Shown: positions 18,246 through 27,754 of the stretch, one piece after another
Position numbering within the stretch: the first letter of the stretch is position 1
Layout of the letters: every line of letters starts with the position of its first letter
Source: Mycolicibacterium neoaurum
GTDB taxonomy: Bacteria; Actinomycetota; Actinomycetes; Mycobacteriales; Mycobacteriaceae
Assembly: GCF_036946495.1 (NCBI RefSeq)
Contig: NZ_JAQIIX010000002.1
Location: forward strand, 3,224,001 to 3,288,000
DNA length: 64,000 nt
Direction of reading: 5' to 3'
The notes under the pieces: model-generated
What the model saw: the letters and a program-made list of their open reading frames with translations, nothing else
Database searches by the model: none
What the model was told of the DNA's origin: nothing
Translations under genes and position numbers: made by a program

Positions 18246-19364
18246 GTGGATACCTGCACACCGGCATTTCGCGCATTGGCGGAGCAGGCGGGCGGACTCG
18301 ATTGCGACGGTGGCGCATTGGTCACGTTGCGCAATCCGCTCGCGCTGCAGAACGCCTCCATGCCCGTCATCGAGTTCCTACTGATCGGGCTCGCGATCGG
18401 CTGCCTCGTTCACGCGGTGCGGTGGAGGCGAGCCCACGGTGACTCTTCGAACCTGGTGATCTGGCTGTCCAGCATCGTGTGTCTGCTGCTGATCGAACCG
18501 ATCGCCTACTTTCCGCAATGGTTCGGGCTAGAGGAACTCATGGGGCTGACGTTCGTGCACAACCAGTTCTCGATCCAATTCCTCTACGACCGCATGCCGC
18601 TGTACATCGTGGCCATGTATCCGGTGTACGCCTACCTTGCCTACGTGTTGGTCCAGCGAACGGGAATTCTGCAACGCCGCAACCCCTTCGTCGCGGCGAC
18701 ATGTGTCGCGTTCATCTTCCACTGCCTCTATCAGATAGTGGACACCGTCGGACCGCAATTGCGTTGGTGGGTATGGAACCAGGATCTTTCGACCTCGGTA
18801 CCAGCACTCGGGTCGGTGCCCCTTGTCAACATGCAGGCCTTCACCCTTGGTATACCGTTCGGGATGGTCCTGACGGCGTTGTGGGTGTGCCGGCCCGGTT
18901 CTCGATCCGGCGTGGTGCGCAAGGTGGCGCTGGTGTCGTTGCTCGTGTGGCCGGTGCAATTCGTCTTCGCAGCTCCGACCTTCCTGCTCGATCTTCTGGG
19001 TGTCCCTGTCGTCGCCGCGCGGTTGATCGTCATCTGGTCGCTGGTGATCGGCGCCGGAATCATCACCGCCGTGACGTATGTGCGCGAGTATCGGCTCAGG
19101 AGATCGCATCCGGACAGAGTGCCCGCGGGTGTTCGGAACGACTTGTTTGCTGCTATCTGTGTGGCTGTGTATTTGTTTGTGGCAGTGGCGATCTGGATTA
19201 CTGCCTTACCGGGCTATTTCGCAGCTGTGGAGGGTATCGCCCCCGGTGGCGGCCGAACCGGATCGCTGAGCTATGCCTTATTGGCGCTGGTGTTTTCGAT
19301 CGTTCTCGTCGTCGGCTCCTACGTGGGGACCACCGTCGGTGGGCGGAAGAGAAGCGCAACCTGA
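18246..19364 (+). CDS. Polytopic membrane protein of unknown function
   Basis: A 372-residue protein with about eight to ten hydrophobic segments, beginning near residue 40 (MPVIEFLLIGLAIGCLV). Hydrophilic loops include YFPQWFGLEE and FVHNQFSIQF, rich in aromatic residues. It may resemble the spirocyclase AveC-like membrane family found near TetR genes in actinobacteria, but I cannot confirm this. GTG 18246 follows the upstream stop by 3 bases, so the two are probably co-translated and may work together on a lipophilic substrate. Confidence 0.7.
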   Translation: MDTCTPAFRALAEQAGGLDCDGGALVTLRNPLALQNASMPVIEFLLIGLAIGCLVHAVRWRRAHGDSSNLVIWLSSIVCLLLIEPIAYFPQWFGLEELMGLTFVHNQFSIQFLYDRMPLYIVAMYPVYAYLAYVLVQRTGILQRRNPFVAATCVAFIFHCLYQIVDTVGPQLRWWVWNQDLSTSVPALGSVPLVNMQAFTLGIPFGMVLTALWVCRPGSRSGVVRKVALVSLLVWPVQFVFAAPTFLLDLLGVPVVAARLIVIWSLVIGAGIITAVTYVREYRLRRSHPDRVPAGVRNDLFAAICVAVYLFVAVAIWITALPGYFAAVEGIAPGGGRTGSLSYALLALVFSIVLVVGSYVGTTVGGRKRSAT

Positions 19365-19415
19365 CATGATGCAGAGATCGTTTGGCAATGTCGTGATGGT
19401 GAGGGGTGATTCGAG

Positions 19416-20027
19416 GTGGTGGACGCCGCATTGCCCCGCCGGGTGGCCTGGCGACGCCAAGGGGCGCCGACCGACCCGCGGGAGCACATCGTGGATGCGG
19501 CGTCGCGATGCCTGGCTGCCCTCGGTTTGGAACGGACGTCGCTGACGGCGATCGCCCAGGCTGCTGGGGTGTCACGGCAGACGATCTATAAGTACTTCGC
19601 CACCAAGGAGGAGATCGTAGCCAAGGCTCTCGAAACGGAGGCCGCGCGCGCGTCAGAGCGGATCATGACGGCTGCGAAGAGCAATACGACGGCGGCGGAT
19701 TATGCCGTCGAGCTGTTCATGGCCGCCCGGGCCGAGTTCCTTCGCAATCCCGCGATCTCGCCGATGATGACCGTATTGGGTCAGGTCGAACAGAGCAGAC
19801 GCGTATTGGCTCCCGAGTCCATCGCCATCGCCCGGCAATTCCTGGAGCCGATCCTTGCCTATGCACCGGACATGGAACCCCACCTCGACGAGATGACAGA
19901 GACGTTCACCCGGCTCCATCTCTCATTTCTTGAATTTGCCAGTGACATAACCGAATCGGAGGACGCCCTGCGGGACTATCTGCACCGCGTGCTGGTTCCT
20001 GCGCTGGGCCTGGCGACGGTCGGCTGA
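19416..20027 (+). CDS. TetR-family regulator
   Basis: A 203-residue repressor with the N-terminal HTH LTAIAQAAGVSRQTIYKYF (about residues 43-61) and a helical ligand-binding C-terminus. GTG 19416 is preceded by GAGGGG at 19401-19406; a second GTG follows directly. It is the third gene of the unit that starts at 17373 and is the likely ligand of the inverted repeat at 17285-17312. The inducer is unknown. Confidence 0.85.
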   Translation: MVDAALPRRVAWRRQGAPTDPREHIVDAASRCLAALGLERTSLTAIAQAAGVSRQTIYKYFATKEEIVAKALETEAARASERIMTAAKSNTTAADYAVELFMAARAEFLRNPAISPMMTVLGQVEQSRRVLAPESIAIARQFLEPILAYAPDMEPHLDEMTETFTRLHLSFLEFASDITESEDALRDYLHRVLVPALGLATVG

Positions 20028-20045
20028 TCGTGTGTGGCGGCCGCG

Positions 20046-20843
20046 TCATCCCCGTAGCGCGCGCTGATAGCGGCGCATCCCTTTGATCCAGCGTTCGTAG
20101 TCGGCACCCTTGCCGCGGTACATGTCCAGCACGCCGGGGTGGGGCAGCACCAGGAATGTACCGTCGCGCACCCCGGCCAGGGTGGCGGCGGCGACGTCGT
20201 CGGCCGAGAGCACCTCGCCCGCCGTCGTGATGGACGCGGCGGCCACCCTGGCAGTGTCATCGGTCGAGTCGACGATCGCGTCCAGTAGCGGCGTGGCGAC
20301 TCCCATCGGGCAGACCACGGTGACACCGATGCCGTTGTCGCCGTGGGTGATTGCCAGCCATTCTGCGAATCCGACTGCAGCGTGCTTGGTGACCGCGTAC
20401 CCGGCGGCACCGATCTGGGTGAGCAGTCCGGCCGCAGAGGCGACCGCCACAAAGTAACCGCTGCCGCGGGCCGTCCACTCCGGGATCAGCGCGTCCGCGG
20501 CGCGGATGTGCGCCCGCAGGTTGACGTCCAGCACCCGGTCCCAATCGGCATCGGTACCCAGCTCTGGTGCACCGATGATGCCTGCGTTGGCGACGAAGAT
20601 GTCGACCGGTCCGAATGTCGAGCGTGCGGCTTCCAGCAGCGTCGCGATCCCGTCGACCGTCGAGGCGTCGACGCCGACGCCGATCGTCTGACCGCCGATC
20701 TCGGCGGCGGTCGCGGCGGCCGCCGTCGCGTCGATATCACCGGCGACGACGGAGGCACCTGCGGCGGTGAATGCCACGGCCAGTGCCTTCCCGATACCCG
20801 ATCCCGCTCCGGTGATGACGACGACGCTGTCTTCGATCTGCAT
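20046..20843 (-). CDS. Short-chain dehydrogenase/reductase
   Basis: A 265-residue classical SDR with VVITGAGSGIG at the N-terminus, VANAG, and the catalytic YAVTK. The acidic residue after the second strand (VVAGDIDAT) suggests preference for NAD. The C-terminus contains PHPGVLDMYRGKG, seen in several mycobacterial SDRs of lipid or steroid metabolism. It is convergent with the TetR gene, 18 bases apart. The substrate is unknown. Confidence 0.85.
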   Translation of the reverse strand: MQIEDSVVVITGAGSGIGKALAVAFTAAGASVVAGDIDATAAAATAAEIGGQTIGVGVDASTVDGIATLLEAARSTFGPVDIFVANAGIIGAPELGTDADWDRVLDVNLRAHIRAADALIPEWTARGSGYFVAVASAAGLLTQIGAAGYAVTKHAAVGFAEWLAITHGDNGIGVTVVCPMGVATPLLDAIVDSTDDTARVAAASITTAGEVLSADDVAAATLAGVRDGTFLVLPHPGVLDMYRGKGADYERWIKGMRRYQRALRG

Positions 20844-20920
20844 GAGTCGTGTCTACCAGTGCGCTTTCGGTCGAGTGTGATGTCCCGGAGAGAACCCTTG
20901 CAGAAGGCCCGAATTCGGTG

Positions 20921-20941
20921 TAGCGTCGAACACAAGTTCGA
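20921..20941 (+). promoter_or_regulatory. LexA (SOS) box overlapping a -10 element
   Basis: TCGAAC-ACAA-GTTCGA (20926-20941) is an exact match to the mycobacterial SOS box TCGAAC-N4-GTTCGA. TAGCGT (20921-20926) directly in front fits a TANNNT -10, so LexA would cover the promoter. The site lies 153 bases upstream of the DUF222-HNH gene on the same strand and is the only such box I found in the window. Confidence 0.75.
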
Positions 20942-21094
20942 ACGCGCCGTGGTTCCCGATCCTTGGATCCGGTGAGCCGCAGACCGCGACTTCGGTCGCC
21001 GCGGGGTTCGACGGTCCCTGTCCGGGGGATCGGGCGGGCTGTGTGTGTTTGATGGTGCCCTTGGTTGGGTGCTGTGGGGAAGTCGGTATCCGTT

Positions 21095-22420
21095 ATGGAC
21101 GCCACCTGTCTTGATGCGTTTGTCGATGCGCTCATCGATGAGCTCGCTGCGGTGCCCTCGGAGGATGACGTGGGGGCGAGTTTGGGTCGGTGGGTGCGGT
21201 GTCCGCGGCCGGTGGTCGATGACCAGGCATTACTGGACGTGCTGGCTGCGGCGGTGACCGCCCGGAATCTGCTGGATTTTGTGATCGCTTCGGCGGTGGC
21301 GGCGGCCGAACGGGTCGGGTTGCCGGGACGGCGGCACCTGCGCACCGGGACTGATCTGTTGAGGTTGTTGGGTATGGCCCCGAGTGCGGCGACGCGCGCG
21401 GTGCGGGTAGGGCGGATGGCACCTGCGCTGCCTGCAGTGGTTTCGGCGCAGCGGTTGGGTGGGATCGGTATCGAGTTCGCCGACGCCGTCGGCAAAGGTG
21501 TCACCCATATCGAGGCTCGGGTGCCGTTATCCGACGACGATCGGGCGACGGTGGTGACGAAGCTGATGATCCAGACCACCCCGGCGGAGGTGGCGGCGAA
21601 AGCCCGCGCGATCGCCCTGGAGAAGACCGCAGGGCAGCCGGGGGAAGAACGGGTAGTGCCGGTGGCCGAGGACACCGCCCTCAACGAGATGACCCTGGTC
21701 CAGAACGCCGAAGGCCGGTTTGAGGCCACCCTCGACCTGGACGTCGGAACCGGGGAAGAACTCTGTGCGGCGCTGGATCCGTTATGCCGACCGGTCCCGC
21801 AACCCGACGGGTCGGCGGACCCACGACCTATCGGCGTGCGGCGGGCGGAGGCGCTCGGGCAGGTGCTGCGCACCTATCTGGCGCAGTCGAGGCGGCCGAT
21901 GTCCGGCGGGGTGCTGCCACACGTCACGTTGATCCGACCAGGGGTGGCAGTGGCGCAGGGCGGTCAGGATACAGTCGATCGGCTCGGGTTCGCCGGACCG
22001 GTCAGCGCCGCGACCGCGGACCTGATCGCCTGTGATGCCACGTTGACCAATGTGATCGTCGATCACACCGGAGTACCGCTGGACGTCGGGCGGGCCGAGC
22101 GGCTGTTCACCCCGGCGATCCGCAAAGCACTCGGCGTGCGTGACGGTGGGTGTGCCCACCCGGGGTGTGGGCGTCCGGTGTCCTGGTGCGATGCCCACCA
22201 CATCCAACCCTGGAGCGCCGGCGGCACAACCAGTGTGGACAACGGGGTGTTGCTGTGTCGGCTGCATCACGGCGTGATCCATCACGGTGGCTGGCGGGTC
22301 TACCTCGGTAGAGACCGCCATCCCTGGTTCATCCCACCCCACGCACCCGGGGAACCCGAACCGGCACATCTGCGATCGCACGCCCGCCGCACCATGACCG
22401 ACCTACCGACGGCTGCGTAA
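21095..22420 (+). CDS. DUF222-HNH endonuclease-like protein (13E12 repeat family)
   Basis: A 441-residue protein with an N-terminal DUF222 helical domain and a C-terminal HNH motif: CAHPGCGRPVSWCDAHHI followed by NGVLLCRLHHGVIH. The four Cys and the HH pair that hold the zinc and metal are present. Several members of this family in M. tuberculosis are DNA-damage inducible; the upstream SOS box fits that. ATG 21095 is chosen over an upstream start at 21065, since MDATCLDAF begins the conserved part. The nuclease activity is inferred from the motif only. Confidence 0.88.
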   Translation: MDATCLDAFVDALIDELAAVPSEDDVGASLGRWVRCPRPVVDDQALLDVLAAAVTARNLLDFVIASAVAAAERVGLPGRRHLRTGTDLLRLLGMAPSAATRAVRVGRMAPALPAVVSAQRLGGIGIEFADAVGKGVTHIEARVPLSDDDRATVVTKLMIQTTPAEVAAKARAIALEKTAGQPGEERVVPVAEDTALNEMTLVQNAEGRFEATLDLDVGTGEELCAALDPLCRPVPQPDGSADPRPIGVRRAEALGQVLRTYLAQSRRPMSGGVLPHVTLIRPGVAVAQGGQDTVDRLGFAGPVSAATADLIACDATLTNVIVDHTGVPLDVGRAERLFTPAIRKALGVRDGGCAHPGCGRPVSWCDAHHIQPWSAGGTTSVDNGVLLCRLHHGVIHHGGWRVYLGRDRHPWFIPPHAPGEPEPAHLRSHARRTMTDLPTAA

Positions 22421-22439
22421 CCCAAAGCCACCGCGCACC

Positions 22440-22463
22440 TTGACAACTCGCACATTGACAACT
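22440..22463. repeat. Two direct TTGACAACT repeats after the HNH gene
   Basis: TTGACAACT occurs at 22440-22448 and 22455-22463, 15 bases apart, just after the HNH stop. They may be half-sites for a DNA-binding protein or relics of the repeat family. No terminator hairpin is visible in the 70-bp gap to the convergent htpG. Confidence 0.4.
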
Positions 22464-22490
22464 GAACAGTGGTACCGGCCGCGAGGCGAA

Positions 22491-24428
22491 CTAGAAGGTC
22501 TTGGCCAGTCGGTCGGCCAAGATGGCGGCAAATCGGGCGGGATCGTCGAGCGACCCTCCTTCAGCGAGAAGTGCTGTGCCGTAGAGTAACTCGGCAGCAT
22601 CGCTGAGCCCGTCGGCGCCCGACGCCAAGCCGTCCCGCAATCCTTTCACGAGGGCGTGCTCGGGGTTGAGTTCCAGGATGCGCTTACCGACCGGCACGTC
22701 CTGGCCGGACGCACGGTACATGCGCGCCAACTGCGGGGTGATGCCGAAGGTGTCGGTGATCAGGCACGCCGGCGACGAGGTCAACCGCGTCGACAGTCGC
22801 ACCTCCTTGACGTGCTCGTCGAGGGTCTCCTGCAGCCAGGAAAGCAACTCGGCGAAATCACCGCTCTCGGGCTTGTCGGCCTCGTCGCCGCTGAGGTCGA
22901 CCTCGCCCTTCGCGACGGACTGCAGGGGTTTGCCGTCGAACTCGGGCACCGACTCGACCCACACCTCGTCGACCGGATCGGTGAGCAGCAGCACCTCGTA
23001 GCCCTTGGCCTTGAAGGCTTCCAGGTGCGGTGAGCGCTCGAGCAACTGACGGGACTCACCCGTGGCGTAGAAGATCTGGTGCTGATCATCCTTCATCCGG
23101 CTCACGTAGTCGGCCAGCGTGGTGGGTGTGTCCTCGGAGTGCGTCGAGGCGAACGATGACAGCGTCAGCAGGGTGTCGCGGTTGTCGGCGTCGGAGAGCA
23201 AACCCTCCTTGAAGGCACGCCCGAACTGCGTCCAGAACGTTGCATAGTCGTCGGGACGGTTGGCCTGCAGATCCTTGATCGCCGATAGCACTTTCTTGGT
23301 CAGGCTTCGGCGAATCACCTTGATTTGGCGGTCCTGCTGCAGGATCTCGCGGGACACGTTGAGCGACATGTCCTGGGCGTCGACGACGCCCTTGACGAAG
23401 CGCAGATACTCCGGCATCAGCTCGTCACAATCGCCCATGATGAAGACGCGCTTGACGTACAACTGCACACCGGTGTTCCCGTCGCGATTGAACAGGTCGA
23501 ACGGCGCCTGTGACGGGATGAACAACAACGCCTGATACTCGAAGGTGCCTTCGGCCTTCATCGCGATGACCTCGAGGGGCTCGTCCCAGGCATGGGCGAT
23601 GTGCCGGTAGAACTCCTTGTACTCCTCGTCGGAAACTTCGCTCTTGGACTTTGCCCAGAGCGCGACGCGCGAGTTGATGGTCTCGATCTCGGTGGTGACC
23701 GTCGCAGCGGTGCCCTCCTCGGCGCCCTCGGGTGCCGGGACGGTCTTCTCGACCTCCATCCGGATCGGCCACGAAATGAAGTCGGAGTACTTCTTGACCA
23801 GCTGCCGGATCTTCCACGGTGCGGTGTAGTCGTGCAGTTCGTCGTCGGCGTCCTCGGGCTTGAGGTGCAGGGTGACCGAGGTGCCCTGCGGAGCATCGTC
23901 GACGGTCGCGATGGTGTAGGTCCCGTCCCCGCTGGACTCCCAACGTGTGGCAGTGCTTTCGCCGGCCTTCCGGGTAACCAGATCGACCTTGTCGGCGACC
24001 ATGAATGTCGAGTAGAAGCCGATGCCGAACTGGCCGATCAGATCGTCGACATCGCCACTTCGCCCGCCCGTGGCGTCACCGGTCTGCTTCGCCTCGGCCA
24101 ACTTGCGGCGCAGCTCACCGGTGCCGGACTTGGCCAGAGTGCCGATCAGGTCGACGACCTCATCACGCGACATGCCGATGCCGTTGTCGCGGATGGTCAG
24201 CGTGCGTGCCGAGGCATCGGGATCGATGTCGATGTGCAGATCCGACGTATCGACGTCGAGATCCTTGTCCTGGTAGGACGCCAGCCGCAGCTTGTCCAGC
24301 GCGTCGGAGGCGTTGGACACCAGTTCCCGCAGGAACGAGTCCTTGTTCGAGTAGATGGAGTGCACCATCAGCTGAAGCAGCTGACGCGCCTCTGCCTGGA
24401 ATTCTCTCTGTTCGACCTGCTCGCTCAC
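22491..24428 (-). CDS. htpG: Hsp90-family molecular chaperone HtpG
   Basis: A 645-residue chaperone. The GHKL ATPase motifs are in order: [22 protein letters not shown] and [10 protein letters not shown], followed by the middle domain ([30 protein letters not shown]) and the dimerisation domain. Full length for bacterial HtpG. It acts in the cytosol on late-folding clients. No CIRCE or HAIR heat-shock element is evident in the 24-bp gap to the upstream gene, so it may be read from the lysine-degradation genes or from a promoter inside pcd. Confidence 0.95.
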
Positions 24429-24452
24429 GCGGTCATACTAAAACCTACCGAC

Positions 24453-25994
24453 TCAGCCGAACCGGACCCCCTGTGCAAGGGGGAGTTCGGAGGAATAGTT
24501 CACGGTGTTGGTGGCCCGGCGCATGTAGCCCTTCCACGAATCCGAGCCCGATTCCCGGCCACCTCCGGTCTCCTTCTCGCCGCCGAACGCCCCTCCGATC
24601 TCCGCGCCGGAGGTACCGATATTGACGTTCGCTATGCCGCAGTCGGAGCCGTCGGCGGACATGAACCGTTCCGCCTCGCGGATGTCGGTGGTGAAGATCG
24701 CCGACGACAGGCCCTGGGGCACCGCATTGTTCATCGCGATGGCGTCGTCGAGATCGTCGTAGGTCAGCACGTACAGGATCGGGGCGAAGGTCTCCGCATG
24801 CATCACCGCCGTCTGGGCAGGCATCCGGACGACGGCGGGTCGCACGTAGTAGCCCTCTGCGCCGAGGTCGACACGTTCACCTCCGGTGACATCGCCGCCG
24901 TCGGCGCGGGCCTGCTCCAGCGCACCGACCATGTCCCGGTAGGAGCGCTCATGGATCAGCGGACCCACCAACGTGCCCTCGGCAGCAGGATCGCCGACCG
25001 GCAGGCTGGTGTACGCGGTCGCGATTCGCTGCACGAGGGTGTCGGCGATCGAACGATGCGCGATGACCCGGCGCATGGTTGTGCAGCGCTGGCCGGCGGT
25101 GCCTGCGGCCGAGAACACGATGGCCCGCACGGCCAGGTCCAGGTCCGCCGACGGGGTCACGATGGCGGCGTTGTTTCCGCCCAACTCCAGGAGCACCTTG
25201 CCGAACCGGGCGGCAACCCGCGGTCCGACCTCGCGGCCCATCCGGACCGAGCCGGTGGCGCTGACCAGTGCGACGCGCGGATCGTCGACCAGCTGCTCAC
25301 CGATATCGCGGCCGCCCTGGACCAGGCCGCACACCGTGCCCGCAACGCCGACGTCGGCGGCTGCCCGCTCGATCAGCGCCTGGCAGGCGAGTGCGGTCAG
25401 CGGGGTCAGCTCCGAGGGCTTCCACACCACGGTGTCGCCGCACACCAGTGCCACCGCGGTGTTCCACGCCCACACCGCCACCGGGAAGTTGAAGGCGGTG
25501 ATGACGCCGACCACCCCGAGCGGATGCCAGGTCTCCATGAGTCGGTGCCCGGGCCGTTCGGAGGCGATGGTCTTGCCGTACAGCTGTCGGGACAGCCCCA
25601 CGGCGAACTGGCAGATGTCGATCATCTCCTGCACCTCGCCGAGCGCTTCGGAGGTGATCTTGCCTGCCTCTACGGTGACCAGCGTGGCCAGTTCCGCCTT
25701 GTGTGCGGTGAGCAGTTCGCCGAGCCGGGCGACCAGCGCGCCGCGTACCGGCGCCGGGGTGGTCCGCCAGGAGGTGAAAGCCGCTGCGGCGGCGGCGATG
25801 ACGGAGTCGGCGTCGGCCGAGCTGGATTCCGGGACGGTGAAGAGCACCTCGCCGGTGACCGGTGTGCTCGCAGGCAGGCCCGGCGCACCCGGACCGGCCA
25901 GCTCGGTGGTGCAGCCCAGCGCGTCGAGTGCGGCGCGCACCTTGGCGCGCAGCTCATCGGCGGTCGGTAGGGAGGAGGTCAGGACGCTGGTCAT
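24453..25994 (-). CDS. pcd: L-2-aminoadipate-6-semialdehyde (piperideine-6-carboxylate) dehydrogenase
   Basis: A 513-residue aldehyde dehydrogenase. It shows FNFPVAVWAWN, LLELGGNNA with the general-base Glu, and GQRCTTMRR with the catalytic Cys. The family member next to lat and lrpA is Pcd (Rv3293), which oxidises the semialdehyde made by lysine aminotransferase to 2-aminoadipate. ATG 25994 overlaps the upstream stop (ATGA), so translation is coupled to hglS. The reading frame stays open upstream to 26768 but that part is antisense-like coding noise within hglS. Confidence 0.9.
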   Translation of the reverse strand: MTSVLTSSLPTADELRAKVRAALDALGCTTELAGPGAPGLPASTPVTGEVLFTVPESSSADADSVIAAAAAAFTSWRTTPAPVRGALVARLGELLTAHKAELATLVTVEAGKITSEALGEVQEMIDICQFAVGLSRQLYGKTIASERPGHRLMETWHPLGVVGVITAFNFPVAVWAWNTAVALVCGDTVVWKPSELTPLTALACQALIERAAADVGVAGTVCGLVQGGRDIGEQLVDDPRVALVSATGSVRMGREVGPRVAARFGKVLLELGGNNAAIVTPSADLDLAVRAIVFSAAGTAGQRCTTMRRVIAHRSIADTLVQRIATAYTSLPVGDPAAEGTLVGPLIHERSYRDMVGALEQARADGGDVTGGERVDLGAEGYYVRPAVVRMPAQTAVMHAETFAPILYVLTYDDLDDAIAMNNAVPQGLSSAIFTTDIREAERFMSADGSDCGIANVNIGTSGAEIGGAFGGEKETGGGRESGSDSWKGYMRRATNTVNYSSELPLAQGVRFG

Positions 25995-27220
25995 GTACAC
26001 GCGGCTTTCTCGTAGAGCTCGTAGGGATCGTGGATGTGGTGGCCGATGCGGTCGGCCATCCAGTGCTGGCTGTACTGGGTATCGTCGGGGCGATCGGTGG
26101 CCTCGGCGTCCCGATCTAGATTCGAGCGGAAGATCCCCGCGGCCGAGGCGGGCAGGAAGTCCTCGTACACAACGGGTCTGGTCGGATCGCCGCGGTAGTA
26201 GTAGGCGAGCCCCTCGGAGCACATCTGCTCGTCGGAGGCCGGGAAATGGCGGTGCCAGCTGGCGGCCGGGTCGGGTTCGGCCATTGCGGTGTCGTAGCGT
26301 GAGCGCCCACGCGGTGTCAGCGCCACGCCGCGCTGTTCGACCTCGCCGAAGCGCACCCGCAGCGATCCCTCGGATATGCCGCCGTCGGCGTCGCGGAAGC
26401 GGCGCGGCTCGGCCAGCGCCCGGAACGAGGTTTGCCGCAACAGGACTTCGGGACCGTCGATCGCCGGTGGACCCTGGATGGCCTCGATCATCGTGATGCC
26501 GCGCCGTGTCATGGACCGTTGCAGGGCATCGATGTCCAGGACCCGGGGCGTCAGGTGATTGATATGGGTGCTGCGCACCCCGGCGATATCGGCGGCCACT
26601 GCCGAGACGGCCGACAGTTCGTCGTACCAGCCGCGGTCGATGGGTTCGCGGGACAGGGCGAAGCAGGCCACGGCAGCGGTGACGAAATCGTGGGCTTCCT
26701 CGGCGGGACACCCGCCGTCGTCGGCGATCCTGCGCGCGGTCGAGAGCAGTTCGTCGCCGAACAGGCACCGACGGCTCAAGAACGTCTCCACCCTGGTGCG
26801 CAGCTCGGGTGTGAAGAAACGGGTATCGGCGGTGGCCAGCATGGAGGTGAAGACCCGAAACGGGTTTCGGGCCAGTTCGTCGGCATGGATCGGCCGGAAG
26901 GCGGTGGACACCACCGGGACGGGGGAGGCGGCGGTGCGCAGATCGTAGAACCCCACGGGAAACATGCCGAAGGCCGAGAACAGATCGGCTACCTGCCGCA
27001 GCTCGTGGACGTTGCCGACCCGGATGGCTCCGTGCCGTTCCGCGGTGACGCGCTCCAACGAACCCAGGCGCCGATCCTGGGGGTGACGCCGCAGGTGGTC
27101 GGCGTTGACGGCGGCGCTGACCTCCACCAAGGTGTCGTAGGCCGGCACCTCGGAGCCGTACATGCAGGACAGCGCCGCGGCGAATTGTGCCCGCAGCTGC
27201 CAGGTTTCACAGTGCGGCAC
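25991..27220 (-). CDS. hglS: 2-oxoadipate dioxygenase/decarboxylase (HglS, DUF1338; Rv3292-like)
   Basis: A 409-residue protein of the DUF1338 family, vicinal-oxygen-chelate fold. In Pseudomonas HglS converts 2-oxoadipate to D-2-hydroxyglutarate with Fe(II) and O2. ERHGAIRVG has the His-x3-Arg spacing expected for the metal His and substrate-binding Arg. Its place between pcd and lat supports the role in lysine breakdown. GTG 27220 is preceded by GGAGGT (27225-27230, minus strand) at 4 bases. Only 23 bases separate it from the divergent lrpA, so its promoter must lie within lrpA. Confidence 0.85.
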   Translation of the reverse strand: MPHCETWQLRAQFAAALSCMYGSEVPAYDTLVEVSAAVNADHLRRHPQDRRLGSLERVTAERHGAIRVGNVHELRQVADLFSAFGMFPVGFYDLRTAASPVPVVSTAFRPIHADELARNPFRVFTSMLATADTRFFTPELRTRVETFLSRRCLFGDELLSTARRIADDGGCPAEEAHDFVTAAVACFALSREPIDRGWYDELSAVSAVAADIAGVRSTHINHLTPRVLDIDALQRSMTRRGITMIEAIQGPPAIDGPEVLLRQTSFRALAEPRRFRDADGGISEGSLRVRFGEVEQRGVALTPRGRSRYDTAMAEPDPAASWHRHFPASDEQMCSEGLAYYYRGDPTRPVVYEDFLPASAAGIFRSNLDRDAEATDRPDDTQYSQHWMADRIGHHIHDPYELYEKAACT

Positions 27221-27231
27221 GGGACCTCCGA

Positions 27232-27237
27232 TACAGT
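27232..27237 (+). promoter_or_regulatory. -10 box for leaderless lrpA
   Basis: TACAGT fits TANNNT and ends 6 bases before ATG 27244, with no ribosome-binding site between, so lrpA is probably leaderless. The box overlaps the RBS region of the divergent hglS. Confidence 0.5.
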
Positions 27238-27243
27238 GCGGCC

Positions 27244-27705
27244 ATGACCGACATCGAGCATCTCGACGAGATAGACCGGCTGCTGGTACGGGAGTTGGTC
27301 GCTGACGGGCGTGCGACGCTGGCGCATCTGGCCGCCACCGCGGGGCTGTCGGTGTCGGCCGTCCAGTCGCGGGTGCGTCGGTTGGAGTCCCGCGAGGTGA
27401 TTCTCGGGTACACCGCGCGGGTCAACCCCGAGACCGTGGGGCACATGCTCTCGGCGTTCGTGGCGATCACTCCGCTGGACCCCTCTCAACCCGATGATGC
27501 TCCTGCCCGACTTCGCCATATCGACGAAATCGAGTCGTGCCATTCCGTCGCCGGCGACGAAAGCTATGTGCTCCTGGTACGTGTCGCCTCGGCGCGGGCG
27601 CTGGAAGACCTGCTGCAGCGAATCAGGACAGCCGCCAACGTCCGCACCCGAAGCACCATCATCTTACAGACTTTTTACGACGGTCGCGCATATCTACCGA
27701 AATAG
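27244..27705 (+). CDS. lrpA: Lrp/AsnC-family regulator LrpA
   Basis: A 153-residue regulator with an N-terminal winged HTH (ATAGLSVSAVQSRVRRLESREVI) and a C-terminal RAM ligand domain (about residues 70-150). LrpA (Rv3291c) in M. tuberculosis binds the lat promoter and responds to amino acids such as lysine. It is set between the divergent degradative genes and lat, 49 bases ahead of lat. Confidence 0.92.
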   Translation: MTDIEHLDEIDRLLVRELVADGRATLAHLAATAGLSVSAVQSRVRRLESREVILGYTARVNPETVGHMLSAFVAITPLDPSQPDDAPARLRHIDEIESCHSVAGDESYVLLVRVASARALEDLLQRIRTAANVRTRSTIILQTFYDGRAYLPK

Positions 27706-27718
27706 TTCCTGCATCGAG

Positions 27719-27748
27719 ATTATATAACCGTAAATATTGCGTTAGGAT
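27719..27748 (+). promoter_or_regulatory. lat promoter: AT-rich region and -10 box
   Basis: TAGGAT (27743-27748) lies 6 bases before the lat ATG, so lat is probably leaderless. The 25 bases upstream are strikingly AT-rich (TTATATAACCGTAAATATTG) in a GC-rich genome, which suits an Lrp-type binding region. Confidence 0.55.
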
Positions 27749-27754
27749 CGCGGT

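Noticed and set aside
21047..21072. GTTT-N16-GGGTGC near the HNH gene start
   Set aside because: The -10 differs from GGGTAT in its two defining A/T positions, and a better promoter with a LexA box lies upstream.
20921..22463. 13E12-family gene as a phage attachment site
   Set aside because: REP13E12 repeats hold phiRv1 attachment sites in M. tuberculosis, but I see no integrase, duplication or prophage here.
23592..25970. 792-codon open frame on the plus strand, opposite htpG and pcd
   Set aside because: It spans two clear genes on the other strand and shows no domain.
24453..26768. Apparent 771-residue fusion of an unknown N-terminus with pcd
   Set aside because: The N-terminal 258 residues lie in an alternate frame of hglS; the ATG at 25994 overlaps the hglS stop and starts the aldehyde dehydrogenase.
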